Positions 6,514-11,868 of a stretch of DNA of 14,450 nucleotides are shown here, piece by piece. Source of the stretch: Oscillospiraceae bacterium (lineage in GTDB: Bacteria > Bacillota > Clostridia > Oscillospirales > Oscillospiraceae); assembly GCA_017438675.1 (NCBI GenBank), contig JAFRUW010000254.1, forward strand, positions 1-14,450, given 5' to 3'. Under the pieces are notes generated by a model. That model did not search any database. It saw only the letters and a program-made list of their open reading frames with translations, and had not been told where the DNA came from. Position 1 is the stretch's first letter, and every line of letters starts with the position of its first letter. Both the position numbers and the translations under genes were made by a program.

Positions 6514-7008
6514 ATGTTCAGAGAGATGAGAAGATTCCGGCAGCAGCTCAGTGATGAGGAGACTGCCGCCATACTGGAAAAGGGCAAGACAGGCATTCTG
6601 GGCGTCATCGGCGACGGAGGTTACCCCTATACCGTTCCGGTGAACTACGTGTACTCCGGCGGGAAGATATATTTCCACGGCGCCAAGGCGGGGCACAAGT
6701 TCGACGCCATGAGCGCAAACGACAAGGTGTCCTTCTGCGTCATCGACAAGGACGACGTTGTGGCGGAGGAGCTGACCACGTATTTCAGAAGCGCCGTCGC
6801 CTTCGGAAGAGTCCGGATACTCACGGACGAGTCTGAGATAATCGAGGCGGCCCGGATACTCGGGCTCAAGTATTACAACGTCCCCGAGGCGGTGGACAGT
6901 GAGATCCGCCGGGATATCGCAAGGCTCTGCTGCTTTGAGATAACGATAGAGCACCTCACCGGCAAAGAGGCGATAGAACTGACGCGACAGAGAAAGCAGA
7001 ATAAGTAG
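6514..7008 (+). CDS. Pyridoxamine 5'-phosphate oxidase-like (NimA-type) flavoprotein
   Basis: The 164-aa protein has the split-barrel FMN-binding layout. It has FREMRRFRQQLSDEE at the start, GILGVIGDGGYPYTVPVNYVY (about 27-47), IYFHGAKAGHKFDAM (about 52-66), VSFCVID, and a TTYFRSAVAFGRVRI strand pair. The G-x-P-Y-x-x-P-(V/L)-N-Y-V and F-H-G-A-x-x-G-H-K motifs place it in the NimA branch, whose members bind FMN or related cofactors; some reduce nitroimidazoles, most have no known substrate. The start at 6514 follows a strong GGAGGAG (about 6504-6510) placed just behind the CDF stop codon. It ends the operon before the terminator at 7014. Confidence 0.88.
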   Translation: MFREMRRFRQQLSDEETAAILEKGKTGILGVIGDGGYPYTVPVNYVYSGGKIYFHGAKAGHKFDAMSANDKVSFCVIDKDDVVAEELTTYFRSAVAFGRVRILTDESEIIEAARILGLKYYNVPEAVDSEIRRDIARLCCFEITIEHLTGKEAIELTRQRKQNK

Positions 7009-7013
7009 AGAAA

Positions 7014-7042
7014 AAGACCGTGCCCACAAGAGGCGCGGTCTT
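7014..7042. terminator. Bidirectional terminator between PNPOx-like and small lipoprotein genes
   Basis: An 11-bp stem with one G-U pair (AAGACCGTGCC at 7014-7024 with GGCGCGGTCTT at 7032-7042) and a 7-nt loop lies between two convergent genes. On the minus strand it is followed by TTTTTCTC, and on the plus strand by CGTTCTGTTCTG, so it is better suited to the minus-strand gene but placed to serve both. Confidence 0.8.
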
Positions 7043-7060
7043 CGTTCTGTTCTGTATCGG

Positions 7061-7387
7061 TTATTGATCATCTGCAACAAACAATACCCATTCTGAGCCC
7101 CACAATACAGCAAGCCCGGAATCCGTTACTGCATAGGTTGCATCAAAATTGGCCTGTCCGTTTTCCGTCGGTAATTGCGAGAGCGGAACTGTGGAATCTG
7201 CTGTGACAATTTCCGAAGGATCAATCTCCACCGGTATCTCCTGATCGGTTAAATGATATAATTTACCCTCGTACATAATCGTCGGCAAAAGGGCATTGGG
7301 CTCATCAGGTTCAGCCTGAGTTGCTCCGCAGCCTGCAATTACAACAGCCAAACAAAGCGCCATTACAATAGTTGTTATCTTTCTCAT
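7061..7387 (-). CDS. Small lipoprotein (108 aa), function unknown
   Basis: From the chosen start (MRKITTIVMAL) the product has a short signal sequence with lipobox VIAGC, then an acidic, low-complexity linker. A small folded region follows, with MYEGKLYHLTD, a LSQLPTENGQANFDATYAV stretch and a C-terminal WVLFVADD. The 'P-T-E-N-x-Q-x-N-F' motif followed by a Tyr/Trp-rich strand is a pattern I associate with short Clostridia lipoproteins of unknown role. The start at 7387 places the basic residues directly before the hydrophobic core and has GAGGGGG upstream; the longer in-frame start at 7438 would add 17 residues unlike a signal peptide. Transcription should start from the near-consensus promoter at 7449-7477 and stop at 7014-7042, so it is monocistronic. 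Confidence 0.82.
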   Translation of the reverse strand: MRKITTIVMALCLAVVIAGCGATQAEPDEPNALLPTIMYEGKLYHLTDQEIPVEIDPSEIVTADSTVPLSQLPTENGQANFDATYAVTDSGLAVLWGSEWVLFVADDQ

Positions 7388-7448
7388 TGCATCGACCCCC
7401 TCATAAGGATAGGACGGATAAAACCGCCATTTGTTCAAGTTTTTTTAT

Positions 7449-7477
7449 ATTATACGATATTAATCTGATTATTTCAA
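7449..7477 (-). promoter_or_regulatory. Near-consensus sigma-A promoter of the small lipoprotein gene
   Basis: On the minus strand TTGAAA (7472-7477) and TATAAT (7449-7454) are spaced by exactly 17 bp. The predicted leader to the start at 7387 is about 55 bases. Confidence 0.8.
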
Positions 7478-7483
7478 GCAGCC

Positions 7484-7561
7484 TGTAGGGGCGACCCTTG
7501 CGGTCGTCCCTTTTTCATATACCGCTCCACGAATGGGACAGCCGCAATGACCGCCCCTGCA
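7484..7561. repeat. 78-bp inverted-repeat element (dispersed-repeat or MITE-like)
   Basis: Two 27-base arms, 7484-7510 and 7535-7561, are inverted relative to each other and match at 21 of 27 positions. The outer ends read TGTAGGGGCG and, inverted, TGCAGGGGCG. A 24-base spacer separates them. Within the left arm GGGGCGACC (7488-7496) also pairs with GGTCGTCCC (7502-7510), followed by TTTTTC, which looks like a terminator on the plus strand. Intergenic elements starting with TGTAGGGGCG are, from general experience, common in Clostridia genomes. No transposase or clear target duplication is visible here. Confidence 0.65.
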
Positions 7562-7595
7562 TGGATCGATCGCCGGCAATTAAGGCTATGTCCGC

Positions 7596-7624
7596 TTTAC
7601 AATTCGGAGATAGTGGGTTATACT
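7596..7624 (+). promoter_or_regulatory. Sigma-A-type promoter of the HMA/pyrophosphatase genes
   Basis: TTTACA (7596-7601) and TATACT (7619-7624) are spaced by 17 bp and lie about 50 bases before the HMA start codon. The promoter begins just outside the 78-bp repeat element. Confidence 0.7.
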
Positions 7625-7676
7625 GTGGATAAACGGGAAATAATACTGTAAAACACCGTTGAAAGGAGAAATAAAA

Positions 7677-7934
7677 ATGGTAAAGACTATTCTGGGTATT
7701 GACGGCATGATGTGCCCCATGTGCGAGGCGCACATGAACGACGCCATCAGGAAGGAATTCAATGTAAAAAAGGTGGAGTCCTCCCACAAGGACAAAAAGA
7801 CGGAGATAATCTCCGAAACAGAGCTGGACAGCGAGAAGATAAAGGAAGTCGTCGCCGGAACGGGATACACCCTTCTCGGCATCGAGTCCGAGCCTTACGA
7901 GAAGAAGGGATTTTCCATCTTCGGGAAGAAATAA
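7677..7934 (+). CDS. Heavy-metal-associated (HMA) domain protein, CopZ-like
   Basis: The 85-aa protein carries the HMA metal motif GIDGMMCPMCEAHM with C13-x2-C16, followed by the expected beta-alpha-beta pattern (VKKVESS, TEIISETELD, IKEVVAGTGYTLLGIE). A basic tail GFSIFGKK follows. Such domains bind soft metals (Cu(I), Zn, Cd) through the two Cys and act as chaperones or regulators. This subgroup differs from classical CopZ by Met-Met before the first Cys and Pro-Met between the Cys pair; the metal is therefore uncertain. The start at 7677 is fixed by AAAGGAG at 7662-7668. It is followed after 45 bases by the pyrophosphatase gene, without a terminator, so the two are probably co-transcribed. 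Confidence 0.88.
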   Translation: MVKTILGIDGMMCPMCEAHMNDAIRKEFNVKKVESSHKDKKTEIISETELDSEKIKEVVAGTGYTLLGIESEPYEKKGFSIFGKK

Positions 7935-7979
7935 TGACCCGCGGGCAAAGCGAAGTTTAACTGAAAGGAGATCACGGGA

Positions 7980-9626
7980 ATGAAACCTGTCATAGTCATC
8001 GGGCACAAGAACCCCGACACCGATTCCATCTGCTCCGCGATCTGCTACGCTAATCTTAAAAACAAGCTGGGGAAGGGGGTCCATATCCCCTGCCGGGCCG
8101 GAGAGGTCAATAACGAGACGAAGTACGTGCTGGAGCGGTTTGGAGTGCAGGAGCCTCAGCTTATCGAGTCCCTGGAGCCCAGGATCGCGGACATTCAGTA
8201 CCGTACCGTGAACTGCATGAATCCGCACATGTCACTGAAGCGGGCATGGCAGTATATGCGGGACAACGACATAAATACCACCCCCGTGGTGGACAAAGCG
8301 GGGCATCTCATCGGTATCCTCACATTGGGCGACATCGCCAGATTCTATATGGAGGATCAGGCGGCCGACGCCCTTGCCGAGGCGGGAACGCGGTACGGCA
8401 ATATCGTGGAGACCCTTATGGGCGAGATGGTCGTAGGCGATACCGAAGACCATTTCACAAAGGGAAACGTGATGGTTGCCACCGCCAACCCCGACGTTCT
8501 TGAGGATTACATACACGAGGGCGACATGGTCATCGTGGGAAACCGCTATGAGACTCAGCTCTGTGCCATTGAGATGAACGCGGGCTGCATCATCGTATGT
8601 CTCGGCGCCAAGGTCTCAAAGACCATCCAGAAGCTGGCGGGGGAGAGAGGCTGCGCAGTGATTTCCTCGCCCCTTGACGCCTACGCCTGCTCCAAACTCA
8701 TAAATCAGGCGGTACCTCTGCGCCATGTGATGAAAAAGGAGGGTATTGTATCATTCAGATACGACGATCTTCTGAGCGAGGTAAAGTCCAAGATCTCCAA
8801 GCGGCGTATAAGGTACTATCCCATACTGGACGAGGCAGGGGAATACATGGGCCTTATCTCCCACCGCAATATCCTGGATATCCAGCGCCAGAAGGTGATA
8901 CTGGTGGATCACAACGAAAAGGATCAGGCGGTGGACGGCATCCGCTATGCCGATGTCACAGAGGTCATCGACCACCACAGGATCGACGCCGTGGAGACCG
9001 ACAGCCCCATTTATTTCCGCAACCAGCCCCTGGGCTGTACAGCCACCATCGTAACCCAGATGTACCGGGAGAACAATGTGGATGTCGAACCCGATGTTGC
9101 AGGGCTTCTATGCTCCGCCATCCTGTCCGATACCCTTATGTTCCGTTCGCCCACCTGCACGTCAGTGGACAGGGAAACGGCGGAGACGCTGGCAAAGATC
9201 GCCGGGATAGACCTCACCGATCACGCGGTGCAGATGTTCAATGCCGGAAGCCGGCTGGGCGAAAAGAGCCCTTATGAGATATTCCACACCGACTGCAAGC
9301 AATTCAAGGCGGAGGACACATCCTTTGCCGTGGCACAGGTCACCAGCATGAGCAAGAAGGTCCTGAACAGCCTGAAGGAAAAGATGATCGGCTATATGCG
9401 GGAGCTTCTGCCGGTGTCGGAAATGAACATGCTGTTCCTGATGCTCACGGACATCATGGGGGAGTCAACAGAGCTGCTCTTTGTCGGGAAAGGTGCGAAG
9501 GAGATTGTGGAGACTGCTTTCAAAAGGGAATGCGAACCAAACAGCGTGATCCTCCCCGGCGTGGTGAGCCGCAAGCAGCAGATAATTACACCCTTAAGCG
9601 CGGCAATAAAGACACAATTGGTATAA
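7980..9626 (+). CDS. ppaC: Manganese-dependent inorganic pyrophosphatase with CBS and DRTGG domains
   Basis: This is a family II (DHH) pyrophosphatase, which hydrolyses PPi to two phosphates in the cytosol and pulls biosynthetic reactions forward. At 548 aa it is much longer than the ~310-aa catalytic form because a regulatory block is inserted. Order: GHKNPDTDS at the N-terminus (H9, D13, D15 metal ligands); first CBS (about 75-125); a DRTGG-like region (about 150-245); second CBS (about 248-300); VILVDH (306-311) and the DHH triplet D331-H332-H333; LSDT (382-385); then the DHHA2 domain with the substrate motif SRKQQ (530-534, usually SRKKQ). In characterised relatives the CBS pair binds adenine nucleotides and the DRTGG type is activated by diadenosine polyphosphates, so control by energy or stress nucleotides is likely. 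AAAGGAG (7964-7970) sets the start. Confidence 0.93.
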   Translation: MKPVIVIGHKNPDTDSICSAICYANLKNKLGKGVHIPCRAGEVNNETKYVLERFGVQEPQLIESLEPRIADIQYRTVNCMNPHMSLKRAWQYMRDNDINTTPVVDKAGHLIGILTLGDIARFYMEDQAADALAEAGTRYGNIVETLMGEMVVGDTEDHFTKGNVMVATANPDVLEDYIHEGDMVIVGNRYETQLCAIEMNAGCIIVCLGAKVSKTIQKLAGERGCAVISSPLDAYACSKLINQAVPLRHVMKKEGIVSFRYDDLLSEVKSKISKRRIRYYPILDEAGEYMGLISHRNILDIQRQKVILVDHNEKDQAVDGIRYADVTEVIDHHRIDAVETDSPIYFRNQPLGCTATIVTQMYRENNVDVEPDVAGLLCSAILSDTLMFRSPTCTSVDRETAETLAKIAGIDLTDHAVQMFNAGSRLGEKSPYEIFHTDCKQFKAEDTSFAVAQVTSMSKKVLNSLKEKMIGYMRELLPVSEMNMLFLMLTDIMGESTELLFVGKGAKEIVETAFKRECEPNSVILPGVVSRKQQIITPLSAAIKTQLV

Positions 9627-9631
9627 AAAAA

Positions 9632-9661
9632 CGGGAGAAAACCTGTCATGGTTTTCTCCCG
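9632..9661. terminator. Terminator after the pyrophosphatase gene
   Basis: A perfect 12-bp stem (CGGGAGAAAACC at 9632-9643 with GGTTTTCTCCCG at 9650-9661) with a 6-nt loop begins 6 bases after the stop codon. It is preceded by seven A residues, giving a strong U-tract on the minus strand, while on the plus strand the downstream sequence is ATTCATTT. It probably works both ways between the convergent genes. Confidence 0.8.
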
Positions 9662-9711
9662 ATTCATTTAATAAGCTTCGCAGAATATCACAGCGCAAGC
9701 GGCGCTGAAAC

Positions 9712-9739
9712 TCAAAACAAATCGTCAGATTTGTTTTGA
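9712..9739 (-). terminator. Hairpin overlapping the end of the TSCPD gene, with its stop codon in the loop
   Basis: A perfect 12-bp inverted repeat (TCAAAACAAATC at 9712-9723 with GATTTGTTTTGA at 9728-9739) encloses a 4-base loop. On the minus strand the first arm encodes the last four residues (SKQI), the stop TGA falls in the loop, and the second arm is T-rich. It may be a terminator or a 3'-end processing or stability element. Confidence 0.6.
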
Positions 9740-9994
9740 AACATGCGTTTCGTTATATGCCTGACGCACCGCCTTTGCAAGCTGGTCGGCGCAGGATGTT
9801 GGACGGCGTCCGCAGGTGTTGCCCAGAAGGTATTCCTCGATCTTGTCCACCGTCCAGCCGTTCACCAGCTTGGAGATGGCCTTCAGATTGCCGTTGCAGC
9901 CGCCCATAAAGCTGATGTTCGTGATCACATCGTCCTCGATGTGGAAAGAGATCTGCATGGGGCAGACCATTTCGGGCTCATAAGTATAATCCAT
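9725..9994 (-). CDS. TSCPD-domain protein (TIGR03905-like)
   Basis: The 89-aa protein fits the small stand-alone TSCPD family: YTYEPEMVCPMQISF, a strand with D and N residues, FMGGCNGNLKAISKLVNG, and the late motif GRRPTSCADQLAKAV. The name-giving TSCPD motif reads TSCAD here. Four cysteines (C11, C33, C61, C68) are placed as expected for a zinc site; related domains are found at the C-terminus of B12-dependent ribonucleotide reductase, but the role of the stand-alone protein is not known. The start at 9994 has GGAG upstream at normal spacing; the in-frame ATG at 10006 has none. The upstream leader forms a long hairpin that would cover this ribosome binding site. It lies downstream of the glutathione peroxidase gene on the same strand. 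Confidence 0.88.
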   Translation of the reverse strand: MDYTYEPEMVCPMQISFHIEDDVITNISFMGGCNGNLKAISKLVNGWTVDKIEEYLLGNTCGRRPTSCADQLAKAVRQAYNETHVSKQI

Positions 9995-9997
9995 AAT

Positions 9998-10065
9998 AAT
10001 CTCCATTCTGCCGTTTGCAACTCAAAAAGTATTGCAAAACCTCCTGCAAACGGCAAATGGAGATT
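9998..10065 (-). promoter_or_regulatory. Long leader hairpin masking the TSCPD ribosome binding site (candidate RNA regulator)
   Basis: A 22-base arm at 9998-10019 and a 21-base arm at 10045-10065 are complementary except for a single bulged base, with a 25-base loop. On the minus-strand transcript the downstream arm contains the GGAG used by the TSCPD gene, and the upstream arm contains the matching CTCC. The loop carries an additional AGGAGG (complement of CCTCCT near 10040-10045). The structure is seen in the sequence; regulation of translation is inferred. It could instead be a small palindromic repeat element. Confidence 0.5.
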
Positions 10066-10072
10066 TTGGCAT

Positions 10073-10105
10073 GTGTCGCGGTTTCCGCATTGCGGAGAGC
10101 GACAC
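10073..10105. repeat. Two-part hairpin between glutathione peroxidase and TSCPD genes
   Basis: GTGTCGC (10073-10079) pairs with GCGACAC (10099-10105), and inside it TCCGCA pairs with TGCGGA around a single central T, leaving an asymmetric internal loop. No U-tract follows on either strand, so it is not a typical terminator. It may stabilise or process the peroxidase-TSCPD transcript. Confidence 0.5.
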
Positions 10106-10120
10106 GCCTTAAATAATGTG

Positions 10121-10144
10121 GTTAGTGTGATTATTCACACTAAC
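10121..10144 (-). terminator. Hairpin containing the glutathione peroxidase stop codon
   Basis: A perfect 10-bp stem (GTTAGTGTGA at 10121-10130 with TCACACTAAC at 10135-10144) and a 4-base loop covers the last two codons and the stop of the peroxidase gene on the minus strand. The following bases (CACATTATTTAAGG) are only weakly T-rich, so termination is likely partial at best. Confidence 0.45.
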
Positions 10145-10611
10145 AGCTCCTTTATTTTGGCTTCGATCTTTTCCGGCGTGACTGTGGGGGCGAACCGGTC
10201 GATCACATTGCCGTCACGGTCAACAAGGAACTTTGTGAAATTCCACTTTATCCTGCTGCCCAGAACGCCGCCCTGCTGAGACTTCAGGTAGGTGTACAGG
10301 GGAGCCTCGTTGTCGCCGTTCACCTCGATCTTGGCGAACTGTTTGAAGCTGACGCCGTAGTTCAGCTTGCAGAAGGAGACGATCTCATCCTCTGTTCCGG
10401 GGGCCTGGTTTCCAAACTGATTGCAGGGGAAGTCCAGTATTTCAAGTCCGTCGGCGTTATATTTTTTGTACAGCTCTTCCAGCCCCTCGTACTGGGGTGT
10501 GAAGCCGCAGCCCGTGGCTGTGTTGACAATAAGAAGCACCTTGCCCTTGTAGTCCGCGAGATTTACGTCATTCCCGGCGGCATCCTTCATAATGAAATCA
10601 TAAACTGTCAT
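10135..10611 (-). CDS. gpx: Glutathione peroxidase-family (thioredoxin-dependent) peroxidase
   Basis: The 158-aa length and motifs match the bacterial GPx family (BsaA/BtuE). Peroxidatic C35 lies in VNTATGCGFTPQY, followed by LDFPCNQFGNQAPG (C63, Q69) and IKWNFTKFLVDRDG (W123, N124), which together give the Cys-Gln-Trp-Asn catalytic set. A further Cys at 81 (FCKLNYGVSF) sits at the spacing of the resolving Cys in cysteine-type GPx enzymes, so it probably uses thioredoxin rather than glutathione as reductant and has no selenocysteine. It removes hydrogen peroxide or lipid peroxides in the cytosol. AGGAGG 6 bases upstream of the ATG and a perfect consensus promoter (10672-10700) suggest high expression. 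It is divergent from the Rrf2 operon and probably co-transcribed with the TSCPD gene. Confidence 0.93.
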   Translation of the reverse strand: MTVYDFIMKDAAGNDVNLADYKGKVLLIVNTATGCGFTPQYEGLEELYKKYNADGLEILDFPCNQFGNQAPGTEDEIVSFCKLNYGVSFKQFAKIEVNGDNEAPLYTYLKSQQGGVLGSRIKWNFTKFLVDRDGNVIDRFAPTVTPEKIEAKIKELLV

Positions 10612-10671
10612 GTTGAACCTCCTAAATAGATTTTAATAAATTAAATTTAAACCAACCTTGTTTATGTGTTT

Positions 10672-10700
10672 ATTATAAGCGGATTCCAACAGTTTGTCAA
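10672..10700 (-). promoter_or_regulatory. Perfect consensus sigma-A promoter of the peroxidase gene
   Basis: On the minus strand TTGACA (10695-10700) and TATAAT (10672-10677), both exact consensus, are spaced by 17 bp. Downstream in the leader is an AT-rich palindrome (TTTAAT-AA-ATTAAA at 10632-10645). The 12-base word GATTTTAATAAA occurs twice, at 10629-10640 and 10712-10723, flanking the promoter. A strong core promoter beside possible operator sequence is what a repressed peroxide-stress gene would look like, but no specific PerR box is evident. Confidence 0.8.
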
Positions 10701-10786
10701 GAGTTTTTTTCGATTTTAATAAAATATTTCTTCAGGGGGAGAAACACGGGGAGATTTACTGCTTTCAGACAATTGCATATAACATC

Positions 10787-10815
10787 TTGAAAACCTACTA
10801 AGTATATGATATTAT
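10787..10815 (+). promoter_or_regulatory. Sigma-A promoter of the Rrf2-HD-hydE-larE-tcdA operon with possible Rrf2 operator
   Basis: TTGAAA (10787-10792) and TATTAT (10810-10815) are spaced by 17 bp. The spacer holds ACCTACTAAGTATA, which resembles half of the CymR/IscR-type operators of Firmicutes (an ACC-x-ACTA-x-x-x-A-like core). Autoregulation by the Rrf2 protein encoded immediately downstream is therefore plausible, as is usual for this family. Confidence 0.65.
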
Positions 10816-10851
10816 AGAGTTATAAGCAATATGAAACAAGGGGTGCTTGTT

Positions 10852-11289
10852 ATGAAAATTTCCACGAAAGGGCGCTATGCCCTCAGAATGATGATAGATC
10901 TGGCGGAGCATGAGAACTGCGGATTTATTGCGCTGAAGGACATAGCGGAGCGGCAGAATCTGTCAAAGAAGTATCTGGAGCAGATAGTGCCGGCTTTTAA
11001 CAAAACCGGAGTCCTCAGGACGAACAGGGGATTTCAGGGCGGCTATCAGCTCAGCCGCTCCCCGGATCAGTATACGGTGGGGGAGATCCTTCGCCTGACG
11101 GAGGGGAGCCTTTCGCCGGTGTCGTGCCTTGATCAGGAGCCTGTGGGCTGCGAGAGAAGCGCGGACTGCCCCACTCTGCCTATATGGCAGGGCCTTGAAA
11201 AGGTGATAAACGACTATCTGGACAGCATCACTTTGCAGGACATTCTTGACCGGCAGAGGGAGCGCTACGCCAACGACTATGTGATATAG
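10852..11289 (+). CDS. Rrf2-family (IscR-like) transcriptional regulator
   Basis: The 145-aa protein starts MKISTKGRYALRMMIDLA and contains the Rrf2 winged-helix: ALKDIAERQNLSKKYLEQI as helix-turn-helix, then the wing RTNRGFQGGYQLSRSP. C92, C100 and C106 (C-x7-C-x5-C) occupy the loop where IscR binds its Fe-S cluster, so sensing of Fe-S status, redox or NO is likely; in Clostridia similar proteins are annotated IscR, while CymR-type relatives lack the three Cys. The start at 10852 is supported by AAGGGG (10838-10843) and by the typical MKIST beginning; the in-frame ATG at 10831 has no ribosome binding site. It is the first gene of the operon, 12 bases before the HD gene. No isc/suf genes are visible, so its targets include at least this operon by inference. 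Confidence 0.92.
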   Translation: MKISTKGRYALRMMIDLAEHENCGFIALKDIAERQNLSKKYLEQIVPAFNKTGVLRTNRGFQGGYQLSRSPDQYTVGEILRLTEGSLSPVSCLDQEPVGCERSADCPTLPIWQGLEKVINDYLDSITLQDILDRQRERYANDYVI

Positions 11290-11301
11290 GGAGAGGGAAA
11301 A

Positions 11302-11868
11302 ATGGAGCTTACGAGAGAGGCGGCATGGGAGCTGCTTAAGGAGTACAACAAGGATCATTTTCATCTCAAGCATTCGGTCATCATGGAAAACGTCATGCGA
11401 TGGTATGCCCGGGAACTGGGCTACGGCGGGGAAGAGGACTTCTGGGGCCTTGTGGGGCTTCTCCACGATCTGGATTTTGAGCTGTATCCGGAGGAGCACT
11501 GCATCAAGTGTCAGGAGATAATGCGGGAGCGGGGGCTGGACGAGCGGCTTATACGGGCGGTGGCAAGTCACGGCTACATGCTCCATGTGGATATAAAGCC
11601 GGAGCATGAGATGGAAAAGGTGCTCTACGGCGCGGACGAGCTCACGGGGCTCATCGGGGCGGTGGCAATAATGCGCCCGTCAAAGAGCGTTCAGGATCTG
11701 GAGCTCAAGTCCGTGAAGAAGAAATACAAGACCCTGAACTTTGCGGCGGGATGCTCAAGAGAGGTCATCCAGCGTGGCGCCGATATGCTGGGCTGGTCCC
11801 TGGACGAGCTCATCACCCGTACCATTCTTGCTATGAGAAGCTGTGAGGAGATATATGAGAATATCTGA
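11302..11868 (+). CDS. HD-domain phosphohydrolase-like protein
   Basis: The 188-aa product has the short HD-domain pattern. HLKHSVIMENVMRWYA (21-36) supplies the first His, LLHDLDFE (53-60) holds the central HD pair H55-D56, SHGY (89-92) the later His, and GADELTGLIGAVA (110-122) the final Asp. This set of ligands is normal for metal-dependent phosphohydrolases acting on nucleotides or phosphate esters, and the architecture matches small 'hydrolase' proteins common in Clostridia and without a proven substrate. GGGAGAGGG sits directly before the ATG. Its last 14 bases overlap the hydE start, indicating translational coupling between the HD protein and the radical SAM enzyme. Confidence 0.87.
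   Translation: MELTREAAWELLKEYNKDHFHLKHSVIMENVMRWYARELGYGGEEDFWGLVGLLHDLDFELYPEEHCIKCQEIMRERGLDERLIRAVASHGYMLHVDIKPEHEMEKVLYGADELTGLIGAVAIMRPSKSVQDLELKSVKKKYKTLNFAAGCSREVIQRGADMLGWSLDELITRTILAMRSCEEIYENI

Noticed and set aside
5823..6608. 261-codon minus-strand open frame opposite the CDF gene
   Set aside because: No ribosome binding site or family motif; the plus-strand CDF protein explains the codon pattern.
7515..8228. 237-codon minus-strand open frame opposite the HMA and pyrophosphatase genes
   Set aside because: It crosses the promoter and the repeat element and covers the start of two clear genes; His/Leu/Val-rich composition is typical of an antisense shadow.
10073..10105. Terminator between peroxidase and TSCPD genes
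   Set aside because: The hairpin is stable but has no U-tract on the minus strand (AAAATC follows after ATGCC), so I kept it as a structural repeat only.
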